Part shown: in pieces, positions 1 to 6,005 of the stretch
How the letters are laid out: each line of letters opens with the position of its first letter
Position numbering within the stretch: position 1 is the stretch's first letter
Assembly: GCA_030605895.1 (NCBI GenBank)
Contig: JAUWHL010000117.1
Span: 1-9,091 of the forward strand
Direction of reading: 5' to 3'
Origin: Promethearchaeota archaeon
Lineage (GTDB): Archaea > Asgardarchaeota > Lokiarchaeia > Sigyniarchaeales > SOKP01
DNA: 9,091 nucleotides
Position numbers and translations under genes: made by a program
The notes under the pieces: model-generated
What the model was told of the DNA's origin: nothing
Database searches by the model: none
The model's input: only the letters and a program-made list of their open reading frames with translations

Positions 1-1
1 A

Positions 2-700
2 TTAGAAGAAATCAATGGAAAAGAAATTAAAGATGAAGATTTAAGAGAAAGTATCAAAAAATGTAATATCTTTAAGAAAAAATTATTAGAGTTTAGTTTT
101 TTACATATTAAAGGATCAGAAAAGATAAAAATCCTTCAAAAAGCAATGTTATATGGTCCCTTTTTTTTACCTGAATTAGAGTCTTATTTTGAAAAGAGTC
201 TAGATAATCAAACTCAAAATACTTCTGATTCAAAAGAAATTTTAATAACAGGTGGATCTGTCTTTATAAATGATTACTTAATTGATTTAATAGAAGAAGG
301 AGGAGGAAATATAATTTTTTTTGACTCTTGGATAGGAAATAACTATTATTCCCAAATTATTGAAAGTGACATCTTAGATTCAATAAAAAATCCTTATGAT
401 ATATTAGTTCACCGTTTTAAGAATAATTTATTTGGAGATCATTCAGTTCCCAATTTTTTAGATAACAAATTAATTCAAATAGAAAAGATTTACCAAGATC
501 ATTTAAAGAAAACAGGAAGAAAGTTAGGAATTATAAATCATATTATAAAATTCTGTGATCACATTTCTATTATGTCTTCACATTTAAAAAATAGATTACA
601 AGAAAAAGGGATTCAAGTTTTAAATTTAGAAAGAGATTATTCAAGAGCCATTCGTGGTCAGCTAACTACAAGGATTGAAGCATTTTTGGAGATGATATAA
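2..700 (+). CDS. 2-hydroxyacyl-CoA dehydratase / benzoyl-CoA reductase family subunit (HGD-D), 5' end outside window
   Basis: The frame is open from base 2, so this is the last 232 residues of a gene starting upstream; the first ATG at 146 is internal. The visible part matches the C-terminal half of HGD-D (PF06050) proteins: an N-proximal helical stretch starting LEEINGKEI, a Rossmann-like strand with ITGGSVF near visible residue 84, a cysteine in IIKFCDH (residue 185) and the family's closing signature RDYSRAIRGQLTTRIEAFLEM. Family members are iron-sulfur subunits of heterodimers that dehydrate 2-hydroxyacyl-CoA or reduce aromatic acyl-CoA after ATP-driven electron transfer from an activator ATPase; they are cytosolic and oxygen-sensitive. 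The stop lies 3 nt before the next gene, so the two are probably co-transcribed and form the two subunits of one enzyme. The substrate cannot be read from sequence, and the activator gene is not in view. The closing motif is closer to the family consensus than in the two following paralogues. Confidence 0.9.
   Translation, partial: LEEINGKEIKDEDLRESIKKCNIFKKKLLEFSFLHIKGSEKIKILQKAMLYGPFFLPELESYFEKSLDNQTQNTSDSKEILITGGSVFINDYLIDLIEEGGGNIIFFDSWIGNNYYSQIIESDILDSIKNPYDILVHRFKNNLFGDHSVPNFLDNKLIQIEKIYQDHLKKTGRKLGIINHIIKFCDHISIMSSHLKNRLQEKGIQVLNLERDYSRAIRGQLTTRIEAFLEMI
688..691 (+). promoter_or_regulatory. Ribosome binding site inside the upstream gene
   Basis: GGAG lies within the last codons of the preceding subunit gene, 12 nt before the ATG at 704. 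With the 3-nt intergenic gap, this suggests translational coupling of the two subunits. The spacing is somewhat long, so the match is moderate. Confidence 0.4.
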
Positions 701-703
701 AGA

Positions 704-2062
704 ATGAGTCTTATAGCTGATGAGATTGTTAGATTTAGTTCTGTGTTAAGAATTTCGTATAATCTTCTAACAGGTAGAGATTATTTAAAAAGAAAGAAAT
801 TTCGAGAAAAAAAGAAATTAATTTCAGTAGCATTACCATTTTCTGATTTAGTTTATGGATTTCCTAATTTAGTTCCTGCCTTTCCAATTAGAACACATGT
901 TTTTAAAATGCATAGATATTTAACTTACTTAGGTTCTGCATCAAGCATTTTCGGTTGGAATAATGTTTCCAATTTCTTAGGTTTTGTAAAAAACCTTGGT
1001 ATTGGAGATGTAAGTAAAATTATTGATGAAATAATTGATAATGTAATAGATACTGTAAATTATAAATATAATGAAATGTACGACATAGGAATCGAAAGTG
1101 GTGTTCCAACTGATTTTTGTTATGGAATAAAATCACTCTATGGAATGCATGTTTCAAAAGGAAAGAATTATGATGCTAATTTAAATTATACCATTCGATG
1201 TAGTGCTTGGAATAAATATTTAGAATCCTTAAAAACAATTGAAAATCCTGCAAAACAAATTTGGATTGATATTCCTCCAAGAAATATTGGAAATGCATCA
1301 GAATTGCTAACAGAGAATCTTTATGATGCTATTAGAGAATTAGAAAAGATAAGTGGGAATAGCTATGATAGAAACATTCTACGGAATCATTTTCAAGTTG
1401 CTAATGATATAAGAAAATATTATAAAACAGTCTTATATGAAATAAGCACATCTGATTTTTATCCTTGTAATCCTGCTACTTTTAGTGAAATATTAGTGAT
1501 ACTAAACAATAGTTTTCAGGATTATAACTCTAATGCAAATCGGTATAGGGATAATATGGCATCATTAGTAAAGGAAATGAAAGAGAGAATTAGAAATAAA
1601 ATTGGTATGGATGTCAGTAATATGCCCCGAATTTTAATTACTCCTATGTTTGGTGGGTGGGAACCAAAAAGTCATGAACTAATTTATGAATTAGGAGGTC
1701 GGGCATTATATGCTGATTGGGATATATTATTATTTTTAGAAGATATTCCTATTAACAAAATTTCTGATCCCGTCGAAGCCTATGCTCAGTATTTAATGAA
1801 TGCGACGACGAATGGAATTGGATGCGATAACGATACTTTATCAGATTCATATTTGAGGGTAGCAAAAAAACTTAATGCTGATGGTCTTGTTTTTATTCAA
1901 CTTTTTGGTTGCCATTCAGTATCTAATTGTTTCTCAATGTTAAAAGAAAAAATTCGTCGAGAACTTGAAATCCCTAGTATTTCTCTCACTTTCAATAAAA
2001 TTGGAGAAAATGTAGAGCAAGTAAAAACTCGGCTGGGTGCCTTTATGGAAATGTTCAGATAA
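704..2062 (+). CDS. 2-hydroxyacyl-CoA dehydratase / benzoyl-CoA reductase-like subunit, paralogue 1 (452 aa)
   Basis: This is a full-length HGD-D family protein, at the long end for the family (typically about 380-430 residues) because of a basic N-terminal section of about 40 residues with TGRDYLKRKK. Recognisable blocks are SVALPFSDLV...PAFPIR (39-63, the usual P-x-E-L-(I/V)...P-x-R entry region), PTDFCYGIKSLYG (135-147, first conserved Cys139), STSDFYPCNPATF (248-260, Cys255), a second Rossmann unit PRILITPMFGGWEP (308-321), ADGLVFIQLFGCHSVSNC (392-409, Cys403 and Cys409) and VKTRLGAFMEMF at the end, a variant of the family's TRIEAFLEM. Cys166 and Cys374 are further cysteines. It presumably binds an iron-sulfur cluster and pairs with the upstream subunit, 3 nt away. 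The start is fixed by the adjacent stop and the GGAG. Dehydratase, aromatic-ring reductase and double-cubane-type reductase are all possible; the family is sure, the reaction is not. Confidence 0.9.
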   Translation: MSLIADEIVRFSSVLRISYNLLTGRDYLKRKKFREKKKLISVALPFSDLVYGFPNLVPAFPIRTHVFKMHRYLTYLGSASSIFGWNNVSNFLGFVKNLGIGDVSKIIDEIIDNVIDTVNYKYNEMYDIGIESGVPTDFCYGIKSLYGMHVSKGKNYDANLNYTIRCSAWNKYLESLKTIENPAKQIWIDIPPRNIGNASELLTENLYDAIRELEKISGNSYDRNILRNHFQVANDIRKYYKTVLYEISTSDFYPCNPATFSEILVILNNSFQDYNSNANRYRDNMASLVKEMKERIRNKIGMDVSNMPRILITPMFGGWEPKSHELIYELGGRALYADWDILLFLEDIPINKISDPVEAYAQYLMNATTNGIGCDNDTLSDSYLRVAKKLNADGLVFIQLFGCHSVSNCFSMLKEKIRRELEIPSISLTFNKIGENVEQVKTRLGAFMEMFR

Positions 2063-2075
2063 GAGAATTAATTTA

Positions 2076-2135
2076 CAACCTGAACAGCTTCAGTTAAAAG
2101 AGCAGTTCCTGTGGCTATGGCAAGACTTCCTGTAC
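2076..2135. other. GC-richer island in the spacer; possible gene remnant
   Basis: This 60-nt stretch has 28 G or C (47%), against roughly 20% in the spacer that follows it. On the minus strand it reads as a short open stretch (FSTGSLAIATGTALL, then TEAVQVVN and a stop at 2069-2071) that is closed upstream by another stop and has no start codon. Within it TTCCTGT is repeated at 2106-2112 and 2127-2133, exactly seven codons apart, giving the repeated TG(S/T)-x-A pattern. It could be a decayed gene end, a small RNA segment or an untranslated element. I do not recognise the peptide. Confidence 0.3.
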
Positions 2136-2212
2136 TAAATTAATCCCTATTAAAATAAAATTAGGAAAAAAAAAAGAAAAACATAAGATTTTATGATGGT
2201 AAATTATGAATG

Positions 2213-2221
2213 TTTATAATA
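2213..2221 (+). promoter_or_regulatory. Possible TATA-type promoter for the second paralogue
   Basis: TTTATAATA lies about 84-92 nt before the ATG at 2305. If it is an archaeal TATA box, transcription would start near 2245 and leave a leader of about 60 nt. The region is so AT-rich that chance matches are frequent, but a promoter is plausible given the 242-bp spacer. Confidence 0.25.
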
Positions 2222-2289
2222 TCCTCAAATATTTTATTAGAATGATTGATTAATTTACAAAATAGCAAAATAATTATTTTTCCTGTTTT

Positions 2290-2293
2290 GGAG
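2290..2293 (+). promoter_or_regulatory. Ribosome binding site for the second paralogue
   Basis: GGAG 11 nt before ATG 2305 supports this start. The first residues, MSIYADDVVNFTSVL, align with MSLIADEIVRFSSVL of the first paralogue, which confirms it independently. Confidence 0.5.
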
Positions 2294-2304
2294 AAAATAT
2301 AAAA

Positions 2305-3660
2305 ATGAGTATTTATGCGGATGATGTTGTAAACTTTACTTCAGTACTAAAGATAGCATATAACTTCTTAACGGGAAGAGATTATTTACAAAAAAAGAAA
2401 TCAAAAGAAAGGAAGACATTAATTTCTGTAGCATCTGGTTTTCCTGATTTGGTGTTTGCAGCAGATTCGATCCCTGTTTTTCCAATTCGTATGGAAAAGT
2501 TCAAACTGAATCTATACTTACTTGCTCTAAATTCTGCTACAAGCCTTTTTGGCTGGAATCTTACAACTAAATTATTAGGAATAGCAAGACAAGTAGATTT
2601 TTTAAAGATAGTAGATACTGTTTTAAATGATGTGATTAATTCTATCAATACAAGATATAATCTCTTACATGATTTAGCAATTCAAAAGAACGTATCAACA
2701 GAATATTGCTTTGGCGTTAAAAGTATTTATGGAATGCATGTTTCAGAAGCAAATAATTGTGATTATTCTTTAAATTTTACTATACGGTGTAACAAATTTA
2801 ATAAATATCTAAAATCACTAAGAGCACTAATTCCAAATCAAATTTGGGTTGAAATTCCTTCAATGGATAAAGAAAATGAGGAAAAAACATTAGAAATCAT
2901 GGTAAATAATCTAAAAAAAACGATTACAGAATTAGAAAATATCACAGGCAATGTGGTTAATGATAACAGTTTAAAAAAACAATTTCGGATTGGAAATCAA
3001 GTAAAAAGATATTATAAAACAATTATTCATGACATTAGCACATCGGATTTTTATCCTTGTAATCCTGCTACTTTTGCAGAAATCCTAGCGTTATTAACAA
3101 TATCATTCCAAGATTATAATTCTAATGCTCAAAGATATTTGGAGAATATCAGCCAATTAGTGAAAGAGATGAGAGATCGAATAAATAAAGGTGTTGGAAT
3201 GGACGTTTCTAACAGACCAAGAATTTTATTAACTCCAATATTCAATGGTTGGGAACCAGAAGCTCAAGAAATAATATATAATTTAGGAGGAAGAGTTATT
3301 TATTCAGATTGGGATTTACTTGGATTATTAGAAGAAATTTCTGTTTCAAAGGATTCTGATCCAATTGAAGAATATGCTCGATTCCTTTTAAATAGCTCAA
3401 AAAAAGGATTATTTTGCCTAAATAATTGCGAACTATTAATCAATTCTTATCAAAAATATACAAAAAAAACGAAAGTTGATGGCCTTATAATTAATCAACT
3501 TGCTGATTGCCATATAAATTCCAAATGTTATGATTTAATGAAAAATAAAATCAGGACTGAACTTAGAATACCTTCAATAGGAATTGAATTTAAGAAGATA
3601 GGAGAAAATGTAGATCAAGTAAAAACTCGGCTGGGATCTTTTATGGAATTATTTAGTTAA
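2305..3660 (+). CDS. 2-hydroxyacyl-CoA dehydratase / benzoyl-CoA reductase-like subunit, paralogue 2 (451 aa)
   Basis: This is a clear duplicate of the preceding gene: the two proteins align end to end with about half the positions identical by eye and only small gaps. It keeps the same HGD-D blocks: ISVASGFPDLV (40-50), STEYCFGVKSIYGMHV (131-146, Cys135), Cys162, ISTSDFYPCNPATF (244-257, Cys252), PRILLTPIFNGWEP (305-318), VDGLIINQLADCHINSKC (391-408, Cys402 and Cys408) and VKTRLGSFMELF at the end. Cys371 or Cys375 stands near Cys374 of paralogue 1. Shared start residues and the GGAG upstream fix the start. It is separated from paralogue 1 by 242 bp with its own possible promoter, so it may be expressed separately and replace paralogue 1 as partner of the shared upstream subunit; or the two paralogues may pair with each other. 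Substrate unknown. Its 3' end lies 10 nt from the convergent gene. Confidence 0.9.
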   Translation: MSIYADDVVNFTSVLKIAYNFLTGRDYLQKKKSKERKTLISVASGFPDLVFAADSIPVFPIRMEKFKLNLYLLALNSATSLFGWNLTTKLLGIARQVDFLKIVDTVLNDVINSINTRYNLLHDLAIQKNVSTEYCFGVKSIYGMHVSEANNCDYSLNFTIRCNKFNKYLKSLRALIPNQIWVEIPSMDKENEEKTLEIMVNNLKKTITELENITGNVVNDNSLKKQFRIGNQVKRYYKTIIHDISTSDFYPCNPATFAEILALLTISFQDYNSNAQRYLENISQLVKEMRDRINKGVGMDVSNRPRILLTPIFNGWEPEAQEIIYNLGGRVIYSDWDLLGLLEEISVSKDSDPIEEYARFLLNSSKKGLFCLNNCELLINSYQKYTKKTKVDGLIINQLADCHINSKCYDLMKNKIRTELRIPSIGIEFKKIGENVDQVKTRLGSFMELFS

Positions 3661-3670
3661 ATTAAAAGAA

Positions 3671-4243
3671 TTACATACCAAAAAAGTCAGATGGCTTTAG
3701 TAAGTGCTGATCTTCTTCGTCTTTCTCCTTTTTTGCTTTTTCATGGGGATCTACCCATTCTGGTTCTCCACTAGATGCTGCTTTTGCACCACCAGGGGCT
3801 TTTAATCCAGCTGGTCTTAAATTAATATCGGCTGATATAGCTTCTGGTTGTTGGCCTACAGCAATTGGTGCCGCTGGTACATAAGTAATTCCTCCGGCTT
3901 TTAAAACTTTTAATTCACTTAATACTTTCTCTAAATTCATTGTTTGTACGCTTTTGTTCATTGTATCCATTATTTCTTTTAGTGATTTAGATGTTTCTCT
4001 TAATCCCTTTGGATTAATTCCTGTCAACAATGAATCTAAATTGGCGCTTATGCTATCATTTAATTCTTTTAAGGAATCTAAGACAGTGCTCCAGTGTTTA
4101 TTCATTTGAGATTCAATAGCGCTTATCATTTTAATTGTTTCGTTCATAAAATTGACATGTGCCTCATAACGCTCCTCATCCTTAGCCCGAAGGTCCGAGA
4201 TGAGCATTATTAATTTCCGTAGAGCTTCTTTTTCTTCACTCAT
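3671..4243 (-). CDS. Coiled-coil protein of unknown function with flexible linker and conserved-looking C-terminal motif (190 aa)
   Basis: I do not recognise a family. Residues 1-110 are almost wholly helix-forming, charged and heptad-like (MSEEKEALRKLIMLISDLRA onward), with a break at TGINPKG (74-80). Residues 115-160 are rich in Ala, Pro and Gly and probably disordered. They are followed by a Lys/Glu/Asp-rich stretch (165-179) and a short hydrophobic tail, LLKPSDFFGM (181-190). There is no signal peptide, membrane segment or cysteine, so it is cytosolic. The layout (coiled coil, flexible arm, short terminal peptide) resembles oligomeric adaptor or scaffold proteins, where the tail would bind a partner; this is inference. 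It is transcribed away from the GH13 gene across a 131-bp gap containing an exact palindrome, with only a weak GGT before the ATG. Regular codon structure and a clean start and stop favour a real gene. Confidence 0.75.
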   Translation of the reverse strand: MSEEKEALRKLIMLISDLRAKDEERYEAHVNFMNETIKMISAIESQMNKHWSTVLDSLKELNDSISANLDSLLTGINPKGLRETSKSLKEIMDTMNKSVQTMNLEKVLSELKVLKAGGITYVPAAPIAVGQQPEAISADINLRPAGLKAPGGAKAASSGEPEWVDPHEKAKKEKDEEDQHLLKPSDFFGM

Positions 4244-4272
4244 TTTTTACCAAAAATATATTATTTTTTCTA

Positions 4273-4290
4273 TTATAATCATGATTATAA
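4273..4290. promoter_or_regulatory. 18-bp perfect palindrome in divergent promoter region (candidate operator)
   Basis: TTATAATCATGATTATAA is identical to its own reverse complement over all 18 bases. It lies 30 bp upstream of the coiled-coil gene and 84 bp upstream of the GH13 start. Its arms read as TATA-like boxes on both strands, and on the minus strand the distance to the ATG suits a short-leader archaeal transcript. A dimeric regulator bound here would cover that promoter. Function is inferred. Confidence 0.5.
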
Positions 4291-4307
4291 ATAAATTTAT
4301 ATGTATG

Positions 4308-4317
4308 TATATAAATA
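4308..4317 (+). promoter_or_regulatory. TATA-like box for the GH13 gene
   Basis: TATATAAATA is a good match to an archaeal TATA box. Initiation about 25 nt downstream would fall near 4337-4343, leaving a leader of about 35 nt that includes the AAAGGT before ATG 4375. This supports 4375 rather than the upstream TTG as the start. Confidence 0.4.
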
Positions 4318-4364
4318 AACGAATCCATTATAATTCTATTAATTTATTTGAATAGTATTAAGAG

Positions 4365-4370
4365 AAAGGT
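4365..4370 (+). promoter_or_regulatory. Ribosome binding site that decides the GH13 start
   Basis: AAAGGT, in the purine-rich run AGAGAAAGGT, sits 4 nt before ATG 4375. The frame is open back to a TTG at 4348, but that codon has no comparable site, so the ATG is preferred. Confidence 0.5.
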
Positions 4371-4374
4371 TAAA

Positions 4375-5868
4375 ATGACAATTAATGCTTCAGAATGGAT
4401 TAAAAATCCAAAAATCTATGAAATTAATACCTGGTCTTGGCTTCATTCTTTATCTGAAATTTATAATAGCTCAATTAATTTAGATAACATTCCAGATGAA
4501 GTTTTTAATGAAGTCATAAAATATTTTGATGCTGTTTGGCTTATGGGTGTTTGGGAAAGAAGCCCTGCTAGCAAAAAGATAGCTCTTGAACATCCAGATC
4601 TACAGAAAGAGTATCATAAAGCTTTATATGATTTTAAGGATGAAGATGTTGTAGGATCTCCATATTCCGTTTACTATTATCATGTAGATAATAATATTGG
4701 TGGAATTGATGGGTTAAAAAGTTTCAGAAAGAGACTAGCTCAAAGAGATATCAAGTTAATACTAGATTACGTCCCCAATCATGTTTCTGTTGATTCTTTA
4801 TGGACATTTGAATCAGATCTATTTATTGAGGGAAATGTAGATGATTTAATGTCTCATCCATATGATTTTTTTAGTATTGGAGAAAAAGTATTTGCATATG
4901 GACGAGATCCAAGTTTTCCTCCTTGGACAGATACTATACAGATTAATGCCTTTTCAGAAACAGCCCGCCAAAAAACAATTAACACTCTATTAAATATTGC
5001 TGACCTCTGTGATGGAGTTAGATGTGATATGGCAATGTTAATGACAAATAATGTATTTAGTAGAACTTGGGGTGAAAGAGCGGGTTCTACTCCAGATAAA
5101 GAGTTTTGGAAAGAAATAATTCCTGCTGTAAAAGAAAAATATCCAAATTTTTTATTTATAGCAGAAGTCTATTGGGATATGGAATGGGAACTTCAACAAC
5201 AAGGTTTTGATTTCTGTTATGATAAAAGATTGTATGAACGATTAGCTCATGAAAATGCTAATACAATTAGAGATCACCTCAATGCAGAATGGAAATATCA
5301 AAGTAAGCTAATACGTTTTATTGAAAATCACGATGAGATGAGAACTTTAGAAAAATTTGGTGAAGAAAAATCTAAAGCTGCAGCTATTATAGCATTAACT
5401 TTACCTGGAGCAAGATTAGTATATGAGGGTCAAACTCGTGGGAATAGGATAAAATTACCCGTTCAATTAGGAAGAAATCCTTTTGAAGAATCTAATAAAG
5501 ATGTTTTTGAGTTTTATCAAGATTTATTAAGATCCATCCCTGGAAGAGAATATGGAGAAGGTAGTTGGTCTCTTTGTAAATCAACATTAGTAAAGTCGAA
5601 TGATTCTTCATTTTCAAACATTATTTCTTATTTATGGTGGGTTAATGAGAATTATCGCCTTATTGTAGTTAATTATAGTCCAAATCCTTCAAAAGCTCAT
5701 ATAAAAATAAGTCCTTTTCATTTCGATACTAATAGATGGTTATTCACTGATTTATTAGAACAGAAATCTTATATTTATAATGGAGATGATTTGTATAAAT
5801 ATGGTCTATATGTTGAATTGAATGGTTGGGAAGGGCATATTTTTAATATTAAAAAAGAAAGTAATTAG
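4375..5868 (+). CDS. GH13 (alpha-amylase family) glycoside hydrolase, cytosolic (497 aa)
   Basis: The four GH13 signature regions are all present: region I DYVPNHV (131-137), region II GVRCDMA (214-220, nucleophile Asp218), region III AEVYWD (263-268, acid/base Glu264) and region IV FIENHDE (315-321, transition-state Asp320). The start of the barrel reads KIYEINTWSWLHSL and the second strand VWLMGVWERSP; this WLMGVW variant, with the later ELQQQGFDFCYDKRLY, is as I recall typical of a bacterial GH13 group without a well-studied member. The last 100 or so residues look like the small beta-domain C. There is no signal peptide, so it should act on internal alpha-glucans, maltooligosaccharides or a glucosyl disaccharide; hydrolase and transglycosidase cannot be told apart here. 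It is divergent from the coiled-coil gene, and a 137-bp gap separates it from the next gene on the same strand. Confidence 0.93.
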   Translation: MTINASEWIKNPKIYEINTWSWLHSLSEIYNSSINLDNIPDEVFNEVIKYFDAVWLMGVWERSPASKKIALEHPDLQKEYHKALYDFKDEDVVGSPYSVYYYHVDNNIGGIDGLKSFRKRLAQRDIKLILDYVPNHVSVDSLWTFESDLFIEGNVDDLMSHPYDFFSIGEKVFAYGRDPSFPPWTDTIQINAFSETARQKTINTLLNIADLCDGVRCDMAMLMTNNVFSRTWGERAGSTPDKEFWKEIIPAVKEKYPNFLFIAEVYWDMEWELQQQGFDFCYDKRLYERLAHENANTIRDHLNAEWKYQSKLIRFIENHDEMRTLEKFGEEKSKAAAIIALTLPGARLVYEGQTRGNRIKLPVQLGRNPFEESNKDVFEFYQDLLRSIPGREYGEGSWSLCKSTLVKSNDSSFSNIISYLWWVNENYRLIVVNYSPNPSKAHIKISPFHFDTNRWLFTDLLEQKSYIYNGDDLYKYGLYVELNGWEGHIFNIKKESN

Positions 5869-5877
5869 AGAGAATTT

Positions 5878-5891
5878 AAAAAAAAAAAAAA
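5878..5891. repeat. Homopolymer run of 14 A
   Basis: Fourteen consecutive A residues lie 10 nt after the GH13 stop. As T14 on the minus strand it would resemble a terminator tail, but the genes on both sides read in the plus direction, so it does not act as a U-tract for GH13. It may also be length-variable. Confidence 0.6.
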
Positions 5892-5921
5892 CTGTTTTTG
5901 CTCAGTTAATAGGTTGATCTA

Positions 5922-5950
5922 AACTTCCTAAATAAGTTTTATTAGGAGTT
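5922..5950 (+). other. Imperfect hairpin upstream of the beta-helix gene
   Basis: AACT-T-CCTAA at 5922-5931 pairs with TTAGGAGTT at 5942-5950, giving a 9-bp stem with one bulged T and a 10-nt loop. It lies 55 nt before the ATG at 6006 in the GH13-beta-helix gap. No T-run follows directly, so it is not a clear terminator; it could be a leader structure or an operator. Confidence 0.3.
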
Positions 5951-5992
5951 AGAAATTTATTTTATTAAAAAAAAGAAATTTTACCGAGAAAA

Positions 5993-5998
5993 GAGAGG
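5993..5998 (+). promoter_or_regulatory. Ribosome binding site of the beta-helix gene
   Basis: GAGAGG, 7 nt before ATG 6006, is the strongest Shine-Dalgarno-like sequence in the window and fixes the start. Confidence 0.55.
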
Positions 5999-6005
5999 AA
6001 TTTAT

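Larger units (their letters stand above)
2067..2260. repeat. Pair of 12-bp direct repeats in the spacer between the paralogues
   Basis: The 12-mer ATTAATTTACAA occurs at 2067-2078, just after the stop of the first paralogue, and again at 2249-2260, ahead of the second. The copies start 182 bp apart and bracket nearly the whole spacer. The bracketed DNA shows no matching inverted ends and no transposase. The pair may be a trace of duplication or insertion, or a chance match in AT-rich DNA. Confidence 0.4.

Noticed and set aside
146..148. ATG as the start of the first dehydratase subunit
   Set aside because: The frame is open back to base 2 and the upstream 48 codons read as family sequence (LEEINGKEI...), so the gene is truncated by the window edge.
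2079..2248. Small transposable element (MITE) between the direct repeats
   Set aside because: The ends next to the 12-bp repeats show no inverted-repeat match and no internal structure typical of such elements, so only the repeat pair itself is reported.
2209..2256. Small open frame MNVYNILKYFIRMID in the spacer
   Set aside because: It has 15 codons, no ribosome binding site and composition expected of random AT-rich DNA.
2382..2648. 88-codon open frame on the minus strand
   Set aside because: It lies wholly inside the well-supported second dehydratase paralogue, has no ribosome binding site and no recognisable protein character; it is a shadow frame.
4348..4350. TTG as the GH13 start
   Set aside because: It lacks a ribosome binding site and adds nine residues with no family match, whereas ATG 4375 has AAAGGT at good spacing.
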